64,000 nt of DNA from Cumulibacter soli (GCF_004382795.1 NZ_SMSG01000005.1:269680-333679), one strand, 5' to 3'; counted from the first letter of the stretch, positions 1 to 9,055 are shown. Notes: generated by a model from the sequence alone, not told the origin. Translations and numbers: made by a program.

Positions 1-2
1 CG

Positions 3-641
3 TACCAGACGTCGGTCTGGATCCGCGAGGTTCGCCGCCAGAACAACCTGCAGATCAACTGGAAGTTCTTCAGCCTCGAGGAAGTCAACCTCCGCGAGGA
101 CCAGAAGCACCCGTGGGAGCGCGAGTGGTCCTACGGCTGGTCACTGATGCGGATAGGGGCGTGGTTACGCCGCCAGGACCCCGCCCTGCTGGACGCTTGG
201 TACGAGCGGATCGGCCGCGAACTACATATCAACGGCGGTCAGCCACATAATCCAGAAGTCGCGCGAAGGTTGCTCGCCGAGATCGGCGCACCCGAGAGTG
301 CGCTGGACGACGCGCTCGCCGACCCGACCACTCACGACGACGTACACCGCGAGCACCAGCGGGTCATCGACTCCGGCGGCTTCGGCGTACCGACGCTGTT
401 CTTCGGCGAGCAGGTGCTGTTCGGGCCCGTGCTGATCGACCCACCCAGCGGTGCGGACGCGCTCAGGCTGTGGGACCTCACGACGGGTTGGTTACAGTTC
501 CCACACGTCTTCGAGTTGCAGCGGCCCAAATCGCCGGATGACCAGAAGCAGATTCGGCACACGCTGGAGCCGTACCTCGCCGGACGCGACTGGATCAGTA
601 TCAACCGTGGCAAAGAGATCAAGTTCGAGGAGCAGGGATGA
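3..641 (+). CDS. Mycothiol-dependent nitroreductase Rv2466c-family (DsbA-like) protein, 5' partial
   Basis: The reading frame is open from base 3, so the start and the N-terminal CxxC active-site region lie outside the window. The visible part has the helical insertion and the closing thioredoxin-fold half of DsbA/FrnE-like proteins: a GVPTLFF cis-proline loop, then FGPVL, a LWD segment and a PHVFELQRP tail that closely resembles the C-terminus of Mycobacterium tuberculosis Rv2466c as I recall it. That family uses mycothiol as reductant, fitting an actinobacterium. The extra tail after FELQRP ([10 protein letters not shown] to the end) is longer than in Rv2466c. The stop overlaps the next start by ATGA, so the two are translationally coupled. 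The family is clear; the substrate is unknown. Confidence 0.85.
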   Translation, partial: YQTSVWIREVRRQNNLQINWKFFSLEEVNLREDQKHPWEREWSYGWSLMRIGAWLRRQDPALLDAWYERIGRELHINGGQPHNPEVARRLLAEIGAPESALDDALADPTTHDDVHREHQRVIDSGGFGVPTLFFGEQVLFGPVLIDPPSGADALRLWDLTTGWLQFPHVFELQRPKSPDDQKQIRHTLEPYLAGRDWISINRGKEIKFEEQG

Positions 642-1444
642 CCAATCGCGATCAGATCGTCGACGCGTACCAGACCCAGTTCGCGGCCACTGCGGCCCTG
701 ATGGCCGGGCTCACCGACGAGCAGTGGACCGCGCCGAGCATCCTGCCGGGTTGGCGCGTTACTGATGTTCTCGCGCACTGCCTCGGCACCGAGTACATGC
801 TCCTCGGCGAGCAGCCCCCCGCACTCGACGGCGAACCGCCCGCGCATGTGCACAACGAGATCGCGCGGCGAAACGAAGAATGGGTGCACTTGATGCGCGA
901 GGACACTCCGCAGCAGATGCGCGACCGCTGGGCCGATGTCGCCAAGCGCCGCAACGGGATCATGTCCGCGCAGACGCAGGAAGACTTCGACGCGGAGTCG
1001 TGGACACCCATCGGCAAGGGCACGCTAGGCGACTTCATGCGCATTCGCGTCTACGACATCTGGCTGCACGAACTGGACATCCGCGACTCGCTCGGCATGC
1101 CGCCGGCCGAGAACAATGCTCCCGCCGAGATTGCCGTCGCAGAGGTTGAGCGCGCGCTCGGCTACATGATCGGCAAGAAGGCCGCTGCGCCGGACGGATC
1201 GCGAGTGCGGTTCGAGTTGACCGGACCGGTGCAGCGCGCCTACGGCATCACTGTTGACGGCGGACGCGCCAAGTCCGGCGAACCGATGGACGATCCCACG
1301 GTGACCGTGCGGATGAGCAGCACCGATTTCGCTCGCCTCACCGGAAACCGCGGTGATATCGAAACCGTCGCGCAGCGTGTAGACGTCAGCGGCGATACCG
1401 AGTTGGGGCAGCGGATCGCTCGCAGTCTCGGCTACACAATGTAA
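638..1444 (+). CDS. Maleylpyruvate isomerase family mycothiol-dependent enzyme (TIGR03083-like)
   Basis: A 268-residue protein. The N-terminal half is the DinB-like four-helix MDMPI_N domain, with a [24 protein letters not shown] segment whose histidine is the usual metal ligand, and a later [18 protein letters not shown] helix supplying further ligands. The C-terminal half (from about residue 180) resembles the SCP2-like domain of this family. Members use mycothiol or are stress-response relatives of bacillithiol S-transferases; the substrate cannot be read from sequence. It is coupled by a 4-base overlap to the upstream Rv2466c-like protein, putting two predicted mycothiol users in one transcript, and lies 37 bases before an acyl-CoA synthetase. 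Confidence 0.85.
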   Translation: MTNRDQIVDAYQTQFAATAALMAGLTDEQWTAPSILPGWRVTDVLAHCLGTEYMLLGEQPPALDGEPPAHVHNEIARRNEEWVHLMREDTPQQMRDRWADVAKRRNGIMSAQTQEDFDAESWTPIGKGTLGDFMRIRVYDIWLHELDIRDSLGMPPAENNAPAEIAVAEVERALGYMIGKKAAAPDGSRVRFELTGPVQRAYGITVDGGRAKSGEPMDDPTVTVRMSSTDFARLTGNRGDIETVAQRVDVSGDTELGQRIARSLGYTM

Positions 1445-1481
1445 CGAAACCTCCCAACCGTTCAACCGAAAGGCAATCCAC

Positions 1482-3020
1482 GTGTACGCAGCCGAATTCG
1501 CCCGTACGACGCCGGACAAACTGGCGATCGCGATGGCGTCCTCGGGTGAAAGTTTCACCTTCCGCGAGTACGAGCAGCACGCGAACCAAGTCGCGCACCT
1601 GTTCCGTGAAATCGGCCTGCAGAACACCGACACGATCGCGCTCGTGCTCAGCAACACCCCTACCTACATCTTCGCTAAAGCCGCCGCAGAACGCGCCGGA
1701 TTGCGATTCGTCTGCATCAATACGCATTTGCAGGCCGACGAACTGCAATACATCGTCGCCGACGCAGAAGCATCCGTGGTGGTCTGCGACGACACCACTC
1801 TGGAGTCGATGCTGTCGTTGCCCGAACGGTGCCCCGGCGTACGACGCTGGCTGGTGGCCGGTGCGCCGTCCAGCGGAGTGTTCGAGAACTTCGAGGAGCT
1901 GGTCGACGGTAAGCCCACCGAGCCGATCGCTGACGAACGCCTCGGCGGCGGGATGCTCTACAGCTCGGGCACAACCGGGCGCCCGAAGGGCATCATCCGG
2001 CCGATTCCGGACGGCGAACCGCAGTACAACCTGCCCGTCTACCAGTTCACCAACGAAATCTTCCAGCTCAAGCCCGGGATGGTGTACTTGAGTTCGGCGC
2101 CCCTGTATCACTCGGCGCCGCACAGCTCGTTGCTCGGCGCGGTCCGCCTCGGCGCGACCTCCATCGTGATGGAGAAGTTCGATGCCGAGCAGTTGCTGGA
2201 GCTCGTCGATAAGTACAAGGTGACCACGATGCAGGTCGTGCCGACGATGCTGAATCGGATCATGCGACTGCCCAAGGAAACCCGAGACAAGTACGACATT
2301 TCCTCGCTGACCCATGTGGTGCACGGCGCCGCGCCCATGCCGCCGCAGCTCAAGCGGCAGATCATCGACGAGTGGGGGCCGGTGCTGTACGAGTACTACG
2401 GCGCCACCGAAGGCAACGGGTTCTGCTACTCGACATCGCAGGAGTGGCTCGAGCGCCCGGGCACGGTCGGCCGCGCGATCCTTGGCGAACTGGTGATCCG
2501 CGATGCGGAGGGCAACGAGCTCGGCCCGAACGAAGAGGGCACGATCTGGTTCCGCGGCGCCACCAACTTCACGTATAAGGGCGATCCGGAGCGGACGGCG
2601 GAGCAGCAGAGTGCAGATGGGACGATGTCGACCGTCGACGATGTCGGTTACGTCGATGAGGACGGCTACCTGTTCCTCACCGACCGCAAGTCGCACATGA
2701 TCATCTCCGGCGGCGTGAACATCTACCCGCAGGAGATCGAAGACCTGCTGGCGGTGCACCCGGACGTACTCGACGTCGGCGTGATCGGCGTGCCGAACGA
2801 GGACTTCGGCGAGGAGGTGAAGGCCGTGGTGATTCGCGCGGAGTCCGATAAGTCGGACGACGACCTCGCGCGCGAACTCATCGACTATGCGCGCGACAAC
2901 CTCGCGCACTTCAAGGCGCCCCGGTCGATCGACTTCGTCGACGAACTGCCGCGTAACCCCGCGGGCAAGTTACAGAAGAAATTGTTGCGGATGCAGTACG
3001 CCGAGAAGGCCACAAAGTAG
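1482..3020 (+). CDS. Long-chain acyl-CoA synthetase / fatty-acid-CoA ligase (FadD-like)
   Basis: A 512-residue class I adenylate-forming enzyme that activates a carboxylic acid with ATP and CoA. The AMP-binding P-loop YSSGTTGRPKG is at residues 160-170, the YYGATEG motif near 305, the DRKSHMIISGGVNIYP hinge near 403, and the C-terminal catalytic lysine region PRNPAGKLQKK near 490. The start is GTG, chosen because GAAAGG lies about 10 bases upstream and the protein then begins at the usual family N-terminus. Length is typical. It probably shares a transcript with the two upstream mycothiol-family genes. Chain length and substrate are not predictable. Confidence 0.92.
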   Translation: MYAAEFARTTPDKLAIAMASSGESFTFREYEQHANQVAHLFREIGLQNTDTIALVLSNTPTYIFAKAAAERAGLRFVCINTHLQADELQYIVADAEASVVVCDDTTLESMLSLPERCPGVRRWLVAGAPSSGVFENFEELVDGKPTEPIADERLGGGMLYSSGTTGRPKGIIRPIPDGEPQYNLPVYQFTNEIFQLKPGMVYLSSAPLYHSAPHSSLLGAVRLGATSIVMEKFDAEQLLELVDKYKVTTMQVVPTMLNRIMRLPKETRDKYDISSLTHVVHGAAPMPPQLKRQIIDEWGPVLYEYYGATEGNGFCYSTSQEWLERPGTVGRAILGELVIRDAEGNELGPNEEGTIWFRGATNFTYKGDPERTAEQQSADGTMSTVDDVGYVDEDGYLFLTDRKSHMIISGGVNIYPQEIEDLLAVHPDVLDVGVIGVPNEDFGEEVKAVVIRAESDKSDDDLARELIDYARDNLAHFKAPRSIDFVDELPRNPAGKLQKKLLRMQYAEKATK

Positions 3021-3096
3021 CAACGGAACCGATCGTCCCGGCGACCCATCAGGAAGAATCGTCGGGGCGATCGTCTGTGTTACGGAGAGTGAAGCC

Positions 3097-4203
3097 ATGG
3101 GTGCCAGAAGTGTCATCGCGGGGATCTTGTTGGTACTCAGCGTGCTGGTGGCGCCAGTAGCGGCGGTCGGCGCATGGGCGCGCGCGGAAATCCTCGACAC
3201 CGACAACTTCGTAGCGACCATGGATCCGTTGATCGAGGAGCCTGAGGTCCGGGAACTGCTGCTGGATGAGACCCTCGCGGCGATACAGCAGCAAATCGAC
3301 ATCGAGTCACTGCCCGGTGACGGGATCGAAGAGCTGCTCTCTGAGGGCATCGACAAAGCGATCGCGTCGGACGCGTTCGCCGATGTGTGGACGACGATGC
3401 TGCAGCAAGCGCACACGCGCACCGTCGACTTGTTTGAGGAGAACCCGGACAGCGCGGCCTCCCTGGCCGAAGACGGCACGCTCGCTCTGGATCTCGGGAT
3501 CGTCGTTGAGCAGATCAAACAAGCGCTCGTCGATCAGGGCCTGACTTTCGCGGCCGACCTGCCGGAGGTGACCGGAAGCGTCACCATCGTCACCAATGAC
3601 TCGCTGAATACGGCGCGAACGGCGTACAACCTGACGGATTCCTTCGGGTTCTGGCTGCCGTTCATCGCCGGCGCGCTGCTGCTCATCGGGCTGGCGCTGT
3701 CGGTGGCTCGCTTCGCGTCGTTGGCGCGCACCGCGGGCGCATACGTGTTCATGTTCTTGACCGTGTTGGCGGCCGTCGTACTCGGTGAGGAGGTTCTCTC
3801 CCGCAGCATGACCCCGGACCGCATGTCACCCGAAGCCGCTTCGACCATCTATGGCCACGTGTTCGCCAGCCTGCGGACGCTACTGATCGTGTTGTCGATT
3901 GCCGCCGCGGTGGTGTGTATCGCGGGTGCGATCACCAGCACCGTGCTCGGTCGGCGGGCGCAGCGCCCGCAGCCGTACAAACCGGACGCCGCCGCTGCCG
4001 GTCCGTACCCGGCGGCCGCGCCGTCCACTCCGTCGATGTCCGCGCGGTCCGCCCCGCCGACGGCGCCTGCTGGACCATCGAGCCCCTACGGACCGACCGG
4101 CCCCTCTGGGCCATCCGGCCCCTCTGGGGCGGCCACGCCTCCGACGAGTTGGCCGTCGGGACCGTCCGCGCAATATCCGCCGACGTCGCCGTACGGCCGC
4201 TAG
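3097..4203 (+). CDS. Membrane protein of unknown function with proline-rich cytoplasmic tail
   Basis: I chose ATG at 3097, with GGAGAG just upstream, over longer in-frame starts that run into the preceding gene. The 368-residue product has an N-terminal hydrophobic segment (about residues 5-25), a charged likely extracytoplasmic region to about 175 containing two LLLDETL/ELLSEGIDKAI helices, then three hydrophobic segments (FWLPFIAGALLLIGLALSV; AYVFMFLTVLAAVVL; LLIVLSIAAAVVCIAGAI), then a Pro/Ser/Gly-rich tail with repeated GPSGPSG. The layout is common among unnamed actinobacterial envelope proteins. Function unknown. Its stop codon sits in the loop of a long perfect hairpin. Confidence 0.75.
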   Translation: MGARSVIAGILLVLSVLVAPVAAVGAWARAEILDTDNFVATMDPLIEEPEVRELLLDETLAAIQQQIDIESLPGDGIEELLSEGIDKAIASDAFADVWTTMLQQAHTRTVDLFEENPDSAASLAEDGTLALDLGIVVEQIKQALVDQGLTFAADLPEVTGSVTIVTNDSLNTARTAYNLTDSFGFWLPFIAGALLLIGLALSVARFASLARTAGAYVFMFLTVLAAVVLGEEVLSRSMTPDRMSPEAASTIYGHVFASLRTLLIVLSIAAAVVCIAGAITSTVLGRRAQRPQPYKPDAAAAGPYPAAAPSTPSMSARSAPPTAPAGPSSPYGPTGPSGPSGPSGAATPPTSWPSGPSAQYPPTSPYGR

Positions 4204-4216
4204 CGGCCGTACGGCG
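4187..4216. terminator. 30-bp perfect palindrome with the stop codon in its centre
   Basis: CGCCGTACGGCCGC (4187-4200) and its exact complement (4203-4216) flank the TA of the TAG stop codon of the preceding gene. As RNA this is a very stable hairpin with the stop in the apical loop. No U-tract follows. It lies between convergent genes and probably acts as a bidirectional terminator. Confidence 0.55.
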
Positions 4217-4225
4217 TCTGGCTAT

Positions 4226-4290
4226 TTGCGCTTCAAGTTGCGCACTTACGCCCCGTAGTCGAGGTGTAAGTGCGCCACTTAATGCGCGAA
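4226..4290. terminator. Second long hairpin between convergent genes
   Basis: The perfect arms GCGCACTTAC (4240-4249) and GTAAGTGCGC (4266-4275) are extended outward by an imperfect pairing of 4226-4239 with 4276-4290, giving a roughly 65-base stem-loop. It follows the palindrome at 4187 and precedes the 3' end of the leftward Ohr gene, so it can terminate either strand. Confidence 0.5.
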
Positions 4291-4327
4291 CAAGGACCTG
4301 ACCTACGGATAATGAGCCGATACGTGG

Positions 4328-4750
4328 TTAGTCGTCGGACACGGTGACGGTCACCGGAATGTTGCCGCGGGTGGCGTTCGAGTAGGGGCAGACCTGGTGT
4401 GCCTTATCGGCGAGGGCTTGCGCCTCGTCGTTCGGCAGGTTCGGTATGACGACCTCTAACTCGACTTCGAGGGCGAAACCGCCAGTATCGGTCTTGCCGA
4501 GGCTCACCCGCGCGCCGACACTTGAGTCGCCGAGATCAGCTTTCGCGTTGCGCGCTACGAGCTGCAAGGCGGAATGGAAGCAGGCTGCGTACCCGGCAGC
4601 GAACAACTGTTCCGGGTTGCTGCCGTTACCGGAGCCACCCAGTTCGACCGGAAACGCGAGATCCAGGTCAACGCGGCCGTCGCTGGATCGCGTGTGGCCG
4701 TTGCGGCCGGCACCGGTGGCGATGGCTTCGGCGGTGTACTTGTCGCTCAT
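4328..4750 (-). CDS. ohr: Organic hydroperoxide resistance protein, Ohr/OsmC family
   Basis: A 140-residue thiol peroxidase that reduces organic hydroperoxides in the cytoplasm. The two redox cysteines are Cys57 (in GYAACFHSAL) and Cys121 (in VCPYSNATRGN), both in the Ohr rather than OsmC context, and the NPEQLFAAGYAACF motif is diagnostic. The start was set at the ATG after GGGAGA; an upstream in-frame start would add 46 residues with no family match. No OhrR-type MarR regulator is adjacent. Length is normal. Confidence 0.95.
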   Translation of the reverse strand: MSDKYTAEAIATGAGRNGHTRSSDGRVDLDLAFPVELGGSGNGSNPEQLFAAGYAACFHSALQLVARNAKADLGDSSVGARVSLGKTDTGGFALEVELEVVIPNLPNDEAQALADKAHQVCPYSNATRGNIPVTVTVSDD

Positions 4751-4926
4751 GGTTCTCCCTTTTCGATGGTGTCGCCTAGTGGAACGTCGCTCGGATCTAG
4801 ACGTCGCTTGGTGGAACTCGTTCGGGGCCGTCCGCATTCCTGCTGAAAGCGCAGCGCAGGCGGGCACTTGTCGATGTATGGCGGACAACTACCCGCTCAC
4901 GCTGCGTTTTCATCAGCGCACGCGGC

Positions 4927-5835
4927 CTAGACAGGGGCGATGGAGTGCGCCGCTTCGGTGAGGAACTGGTCGGCGAACTCATTGATCGCTTCGACGTCGG
5001 CCGCCCCTAGGCTCATCGTCGGCAGGATGAACTCATCGAGTCCGGCCTCGGCGTACTGCCCGAGGATGTCCGCGAGCTGTTCAGGCGTACCGCCGATCGC
5101 CGCCCGGGTCTTGTTGACGTGCTCAGCCTTCGCAGCGCCGTCGGGACCGATGAACACCAGGGCTTGGGTGGAGCGGTGCAACGTCTTCGGATCGCGCCCG
5201 CGTGCCTCGCACGCCGCCGACATCACGGCGGTCTTGTGCGCGAACACCTCCGGCGTCGACCAGGTGTTCCACTCCTCGGCGTACTCGGCGACGATCTTCG
5301 GCATCACCTTCTCACCGCTCGCGCCAATCAGGATCGGCAGCGGGCCGACCGGCTTCGGGTTCAGCGAGGCGTCACGTAACTGGTAACGCTCGCCGTCGAA
5401 GGTGGTGAGTTCCTCATCGCGCAGCGACTGGAAGATCTGACACGCTTCGCGGAACCAGGACAGGCGTTCGCGGACGGTGCCGAGTTCAAGCCCGAACGCT
5501 TCGTGCTCGTTGACCTGCCAGCCGGCGCCAATGCCCAGGACGAACCGGCCGCCGCTGATCTCGTCGATAGCGGCCGCGGTCTTCGCGACGACGGCGGGGT
5601 GACGGTAGGTGTTGCCGAGCACCAGCGGGCCGATCCGCACGCGCGGTACGACGGCGGCAAGTGCAGCGAGTTGGGCGAGAGCCTCGCCGGTTGGGTCGGT
5701 GTTGGGCTCTGGCGTGTTGGGCATGAAGTGGTCGGCGAGCCATATGCCGCTCCAGCCGGATTGTTCGGCGTGGGTGGCGAGGTCGCGCAGTTCGGACCAG
5801 GGACGATTGGCGGGGAGCCACAGGCTAAAACGCAT
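4927..5835 (-). CDS. LLM-class F420-dependent oxidoreductase
   Basis: A 302-residue luciferase-like TIM barrel. Diagnostic pieces are MRFSLWLP at the start, GIWLADHFM (about residue 34), VRIGPLVLGNTYRHPAVVAKTAAAIDEISGGRFVLGIGAGWQVNEHEAFG (about 70-120) and the PILIGASGEKVMPKIVAEYA strand (about 170). These are typical of the large actinobacterial group that uses coenzyme F420 rather than FMN. The substrate is unknown. It is transcribed leftward toward ohr with a 176-base gap, and 152 bases separate it from the upstream flavin oxidoreductase. Confidence 0.88.
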   Translation of the reverse strand: MRFSLWLPANRPWSELRDLATHAEQSGWSGIWLADHFMPNTPEPNTDPTGEALAQLAALAAVVPRVRIGPLVLGNTYRHPAVVAKTAAAIDEISGGRFVLGIGAGWQVNEHEAFGLELGTVRERLSWFREACQIFQSLRDEELTTFDGERYQLRDASLNPKPVGPLPILIGASGEKVMPKIVAEYAEEWNTWSTPEVFAHKTAVMSAACEARGRDPKTLHRSTQALVFIGPDGAAKAEHVNKTRAAIGGTPEQLADILGQYAEAGLDEFILPTMSLGAADVEAINEFADQFLTEAAHSIAPV

Positions 5836-5987
5836 ACCGCGAGCCTAGCCCTGCTGTATCCCACGTCACCCCCGGACAGTCGCTGACGGCGTACTGACGT
5901 TCCCGCGGGGCATTGCGGCCACGGCCTGTGGGTTGTCGCGTCGCCCAGGCCGGGGGGACCTAGGCAGTGGCGACCTAGGGCGCGAGA

Positions 5988-7061
5988 TTAGCTCGCCACG
6001 AAGCCGGCGAAGCTGCCGTTGAGGTAATTGACGAAGGTGTCCGAGACGAACTCGGACTTCAGGTGATCGACAGCCACCGGCGTGGGCACCGACGCGAACG
6101 CCGGATCGGCTATCGCGCGTCGCGGGAAGTCATGGTGCAGGATCGCCGCACGACCGATGAACGCGAAGTCTGCTCCGACGTCCAGCGCCCACTGGGCCTG
6201 TTCAGCGTTCCGGATCATGCCGGCGATGCCGAGCTTCGTTGTCCCGCGCGGGATGTCGGTGAAGTGCTCGGCGAGCGGCTTCTGCTCGTGTGCCGCGTCG
6301 TGCGGCAACTTCGCGATGTCCCACAGCGACATGTCCAGGTAATCGAGCCGTCCGTCGGCCATCACCTCGCGCGCGAACTGGCGCATCTCGATTAAATCGA
6401 CGCCGTGGCGCTCGCCGGACAGCCGCAGCCCGACGCTGAACGAATCAGAGGTAGCGTCCGTGACGGCGTCGATGAGTTCGCGGATGACCCGAGTGCGGTT
6501 CTCGTACGACCCGCCGTACTGATCGGTGCGGTCGTTGTGGGCAGCGTCCAGGAAGGCGCATGGCAGGTAACCGTGGGCGCCGTGGATTTCCACCCCGTCG
6601 AACCCGGACTGCTCGGCGCGGACAGCGGCCTTCGCGAAGTCTTCGATGACGCGCTGTACCTCGCCGGTGCTGAGCGCGCGAGCGTTGTGCTTTTCGTCGT
6701 CCCACGGCGCGACGGCCTGCAGTCCGGAGTGCTCCTGCTGTGCGCGGCGTCCGCCGTGATGGAGCTGGACGACGGACATGGTGTCCTCGTTGTTCAGCGC
6801 GGTCGCGAGCCGGGTGAGGCCGGCGAGGTGATCATCGGAGTAGATGCCGAGTTGGCCGGCGAACGCCTGGCCCTCGGGTGAGACATGCGCGGCGCAGGTC
6901 ATGGTCATGCCGAATCCGCCGCGGGCGCGGGCGACGAGCCAGCGGAACTCGTCCTCGCCGAGAGTGCCGTCGGGGTTGCTCTGCGAGTTGGTCAGCGGCG
7001 CGAGGGCGAACCTGTTCGACATCGAGTGGCCGCTGGCAAAAGTCACGGATTCGTTGAACAT
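5988..7061 (-). CDS. NADH:flavin oxidoreductase, old yellow enzyme family
   Basis: A 357-residue FMN TIM-barrel ene-reductase. It shows the N-terminal RFALAPLTNSQSNPDG strand, the FMN-contact VVQLHHGGRRA, the substrate-site HGAHGYLPCAFLDAAHNDRTDQYGGSYENRTR and a late DFAFIGRAAILHHDFP phosphate-binding region. HGAHGYL is the family signature. Length is that of the short single-domain members; there is no Fe-S or second flavin domain. It starts 31 bases after the binding-protein gene and may be cotranscribed with it. Natural substrate unknown. Confidence 0.9.
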   Translation of the reverse strand: MFNESVTFASGHSMSNRFALAPLTNSQSNPDGTLGEDEFRWLVARARGGFGMTMTCAAHVSPEGQAFAGQLGIYSDDHLAGLTRLATALNNEDTMSVVQLHHGGRRAQQEHSGLQAVAPWDDEKHNARALSTGEVQRVIEDFAKAAVRAEQSGFDGVEIHGAHGYLPCAFLDAAHNDRTDQYGGSYENRTRVIRELIDAVTDATSDSFSVGLRLSGERHGVDLIEMRQFAREVMADGRLDYLDMSLWDIAKLPHDAAHEQKPLAEHFTDIPRGTTKLGIAGMIRNAEQAQWALDVGADFAFIGRAAILHHDFPRRAIADPAFASVPTPVAVDHLKSEFVSDTFVNYLNGSFAGFVAS

Positions 7062-7092
7062 TCCAACAGGGTAGTCCGCCCTCGCTCAGGCC

Positions 7093-8256
7093 CTACTTCT
7101 GGTACGGCGTCTTATACGATGTCGCCTCATCACTGCTGAACAAGTCTCCGGTCTTGACCAATCCTGTCGGCTTCGACGGGTCCACCTTCAGGATGTACGC
7201 CTCGCGGCTGGTGGGCTCCCCGTACTTCGACAGGTCCAGGTTCCCAGTGAGGTGCTTGGTGTCGACGTCCGTGATCTGTTCACGAGCCGCAAGTACTCCG
7301 GCCCTGCTCATATCGCCGTTCTCGCAGGCTTTTTTCAGGATCTGCTCGAATGCCATGCCGAACACGTAGCCCGACGGAATCGCTTTCTCCGGTTCTTCGT
7401 CGTACTTCGCGTCGTACTTCTCAGTGATATCCACCATCGCGGGATTGTCGGTGTCGCTGTAGGCAGCGACCGAGTTCACGAAATAGTAGTTCTCCTGTAG
7501 CGCCGAGGACATTGTCTCGTCTTTGAGGAGCGTGACAGAGTACGTCGGGTTGTTGCCGACCAACGGCACATTCAGGTTCTGCGTTTTGTTCTGCAGTGCG
7601 ATCGAGCCCAGCGCGCCAGGGGTGACGGCGAGCGCGATCGCTTTGACGCCCGCGTCTTTGAGTTTGGTGATAGTCGCCGTCATGTCCGTATCGCTGGCAG
7701 ACACGGAAGCCTCGACGACCTCCATATCGTGCTCTTTGGCGTAGTACTTCGAGCCCAGCAACGAGTTCTGGCCGTATTCGGAGTCGACGTAAATGTGCCC
7801 GACTTTGTCGCCATCAGAGATCAGGCCTTGCTCCTGTAGGTAGGCCAACCCGTTGACCATCTCGACGTCGTAGGTCTGCCCGATCATCAGTATCGCGTCA
7901 GAATCTAGGTTTTGCGAGGCCGTGGCCGACGGGATGCTCAGCATATGGTCGGTCGTGAGTTTCTGCTTGAGCGCGGCCAGCGGTGGCGACCCATTCACCT
8001 GGATCATCGCGACCACGCTGTCCTTCATCTGCGCGTAGAGGGGTACGGCGTTGTCCGCTTTATACCCATGATCTTGCACGTTGAGTTCGACCTGTCGACC
8101 ACAGATTCCACCGTCGGCGTTGATGTCGTCCACCCAGAGCTGATTCCCTTGCGTATTGGCGATGCCAGTCGCTTTGAACACGCCTGACGAATCCGTGAGT
8201 ACACCGAGGGTAATGGTGAGAGTCACGATGCCCAGGCGGGCGGGATTCAAGCGCAT
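7093..8256 (-). CDS. Branched-chain amino acid-type ABC substrate-binding protein without a lipobox
   Basis: A 387-residue periplasmic-binding-protein fold of the LivJ type: ITLGVLTDSSGVFKATGIANTQGNQLWVDDINADGGICGRQVEL at the start, VAMIQVNGSPPLAALKQKL and HIYVDSEYGQNSLLGSKYYAKEHDMEVVEA in the middle. Normally such proteins carry a signal peptide and a lipobox cysteine before this first strand. Here only MRLNPARLGIVTLT precedes it, which looks like the beginning of a signal peptide joined directly to the mature domain. GGAGG sits 10 bases before this ATG and a TAG lies upstream, so no better start is seen. No permease or ATPase genes are nearby. Probably a binding protein that lost its export signal by deletion, or a cytoplasmic derivative. 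Confidence 0.8.
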   Translation of the reverse strand: MRLNPARLGIVTLTITLGVLTDSSGVFKATGIANTQGNQLWVDDINADGGICGRQVELNVQDHGYKADNAVPLYAQMKDSVVAMIQVNGSPPLAALKQKLTTDHMLSIPSATASQNLDSDAILMIGQTYDVEMVNGLAYLQEQGLISDGDKVGHIYVDSEYGQNSLLGSKYYAKEHDMEVVEASVSASDTDMTATITKLKDAGVKAIALAVTPGALGSIALQNKTQNLNVPLVGNNPTYSVTLLKDETMSSALQENYYFVNSVAAYSDTDNPAMVDITEKYDAKYDEEPEKAIPSGYVFGMAFEQILKKACENGDMSRAGVLAAREQITDVDTKHLTGNLDLSKYGEPTSREAYILKVDPSKPTGLVKTGDLFSSDEATSYKTPYQK

Positions 8257-8321
8257 CGGTAGGCCTCCAGGTGTAGTGGTGGGCTACTTTCCTCCTATGC
8301 CGAGCGTCTGCGCAAGGAATA

Positions 8322-8357
8322 CCGCAACAACTTTCGCAAAGTTAACGAGTGTTGCGG
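8322..8357 (-). terminator. Two-tier hairpin over the 3' end of the crotonase gene
   Basis: CCGCAACA (8322-8329) pairs with TGTTGCGG (8350-8357), and AACTTT (8329-8334) pairs with AAAGTT (8338-8343) inside. The crotonase stop codon (8342-8344, minus strand) is inside the structure. It separates the crotonase from the binding-protein gene. Confidence 0.45.
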
Positions 8358-9055
8358 CGAGTGAAGGCGAGGGCGAACTCGTTGCGGGTGTCGTCGATAG
8401 CCTCGCGTTCGTGCAGATTGCGCCACCGGTTGTTCATCCGCTTTTGCTGCGCGATCACATGTCGACTCGACAGCGACACCTTGGCGAGCAGTTCGCGCGC
8501 TGCCGACTCCGGGTCGGCGTCGACGCGATTGAGGTAGCCGCGTTGCAACATCAGGTTGGCGTCGTACTTCTCGCCGGTCAGCACGATCTCGGTGGCGAGG
8601 GTCCACCCCATCACCCGGTGTAGGTTAACCGTCTCGAGGACGGACGGAATGTCGATGCGGACCTCAGGCATCTGGAAGAACGTGTCGGGCGCGCAGGTGC
8701 GGAACTCGGCTGCAGCGGCGATCTCCAGCGCGCCGCCGATCACGTATTTGCGCATGGCAACCGCGACGGGAACGGGACAGTCCTTGACTGCCTGACAGAC
8801 GTCGCCGAGTCGGGTTATCACCTCGTACGCGCGATTCGGGTCATCCGTCTCGAAGAGCGTGGTGTTCATCCCCGCCGAGAATCCGGCTGCGGGATCGGCG
8901 CGCAGCAGCACTCCACGGACCGACTCATCGGCCGCGGCCTCGGCGAATGCGGCAATCAGCGCATCGAGCATCTCGATGGTGAGGCTGTTGGCCTGCCTCG
9001 CATTGGCGAGCGTGATGATCCGTACGTCGCCGTCATTGCTGGTCTCCACTGACAT
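8342..9055 (-). CDS. Enoyl-CoA hydratase/isomerase (crotonase) family protein
   Basis: A 237-residue crotonase-fold protein. The start is ATG at 9055 with GAGGAG upstream. It has the NARQANSLTIEMLDAL first helix, the FSAGMNTTLFE oxyanion region and the IGGALEIAAAAEFR segment. It is divergent: the usual hydratase glutamates in the PEVxLGxxP loop are represented only by PEVRIDIPS, so it may be an isomerase, a thioesterase or another crotonase-fold enzyme. It follows the TetR gene by 47 bases on the same strand, which suggests coregulation. Confidence 0.8.
   Translation of the reverse strand: MSVETSNDGDVRIITLANARQANSLTIEMLDALIAAFAEAAADESVRGVLLRADPAAGFSAGMNTTLFETDDPNRAYEVITRLGDVCQAVKDCPVPVAVAMRKYVIGGALEIAAAAEFRTCAPDTFFQMPEVRIDIPSVLETVNLHRVMGWTLATEIVLTGEKYDANLMLQRGYLNRVDADPESAARELLAKVSLSSRHVIAQQKRMNNRWRNLHEREAIDDTRNEFALAFTRRNTR

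Noticed and set aside
1386..2909. 507-residue open frame on the minus strand
   Set aside because: Antisense to the acyl-CoA synthetase, whose motifs are all present on the plus strand.
2887..3096. Upstream extension of the membrane-protein frame
   Set aside because: It overlaps the acyl-CoA synthetase 3' end and encodes Arg/Ser-rich sequence; ATG 3097 has a ribosome site and a membrane signal.
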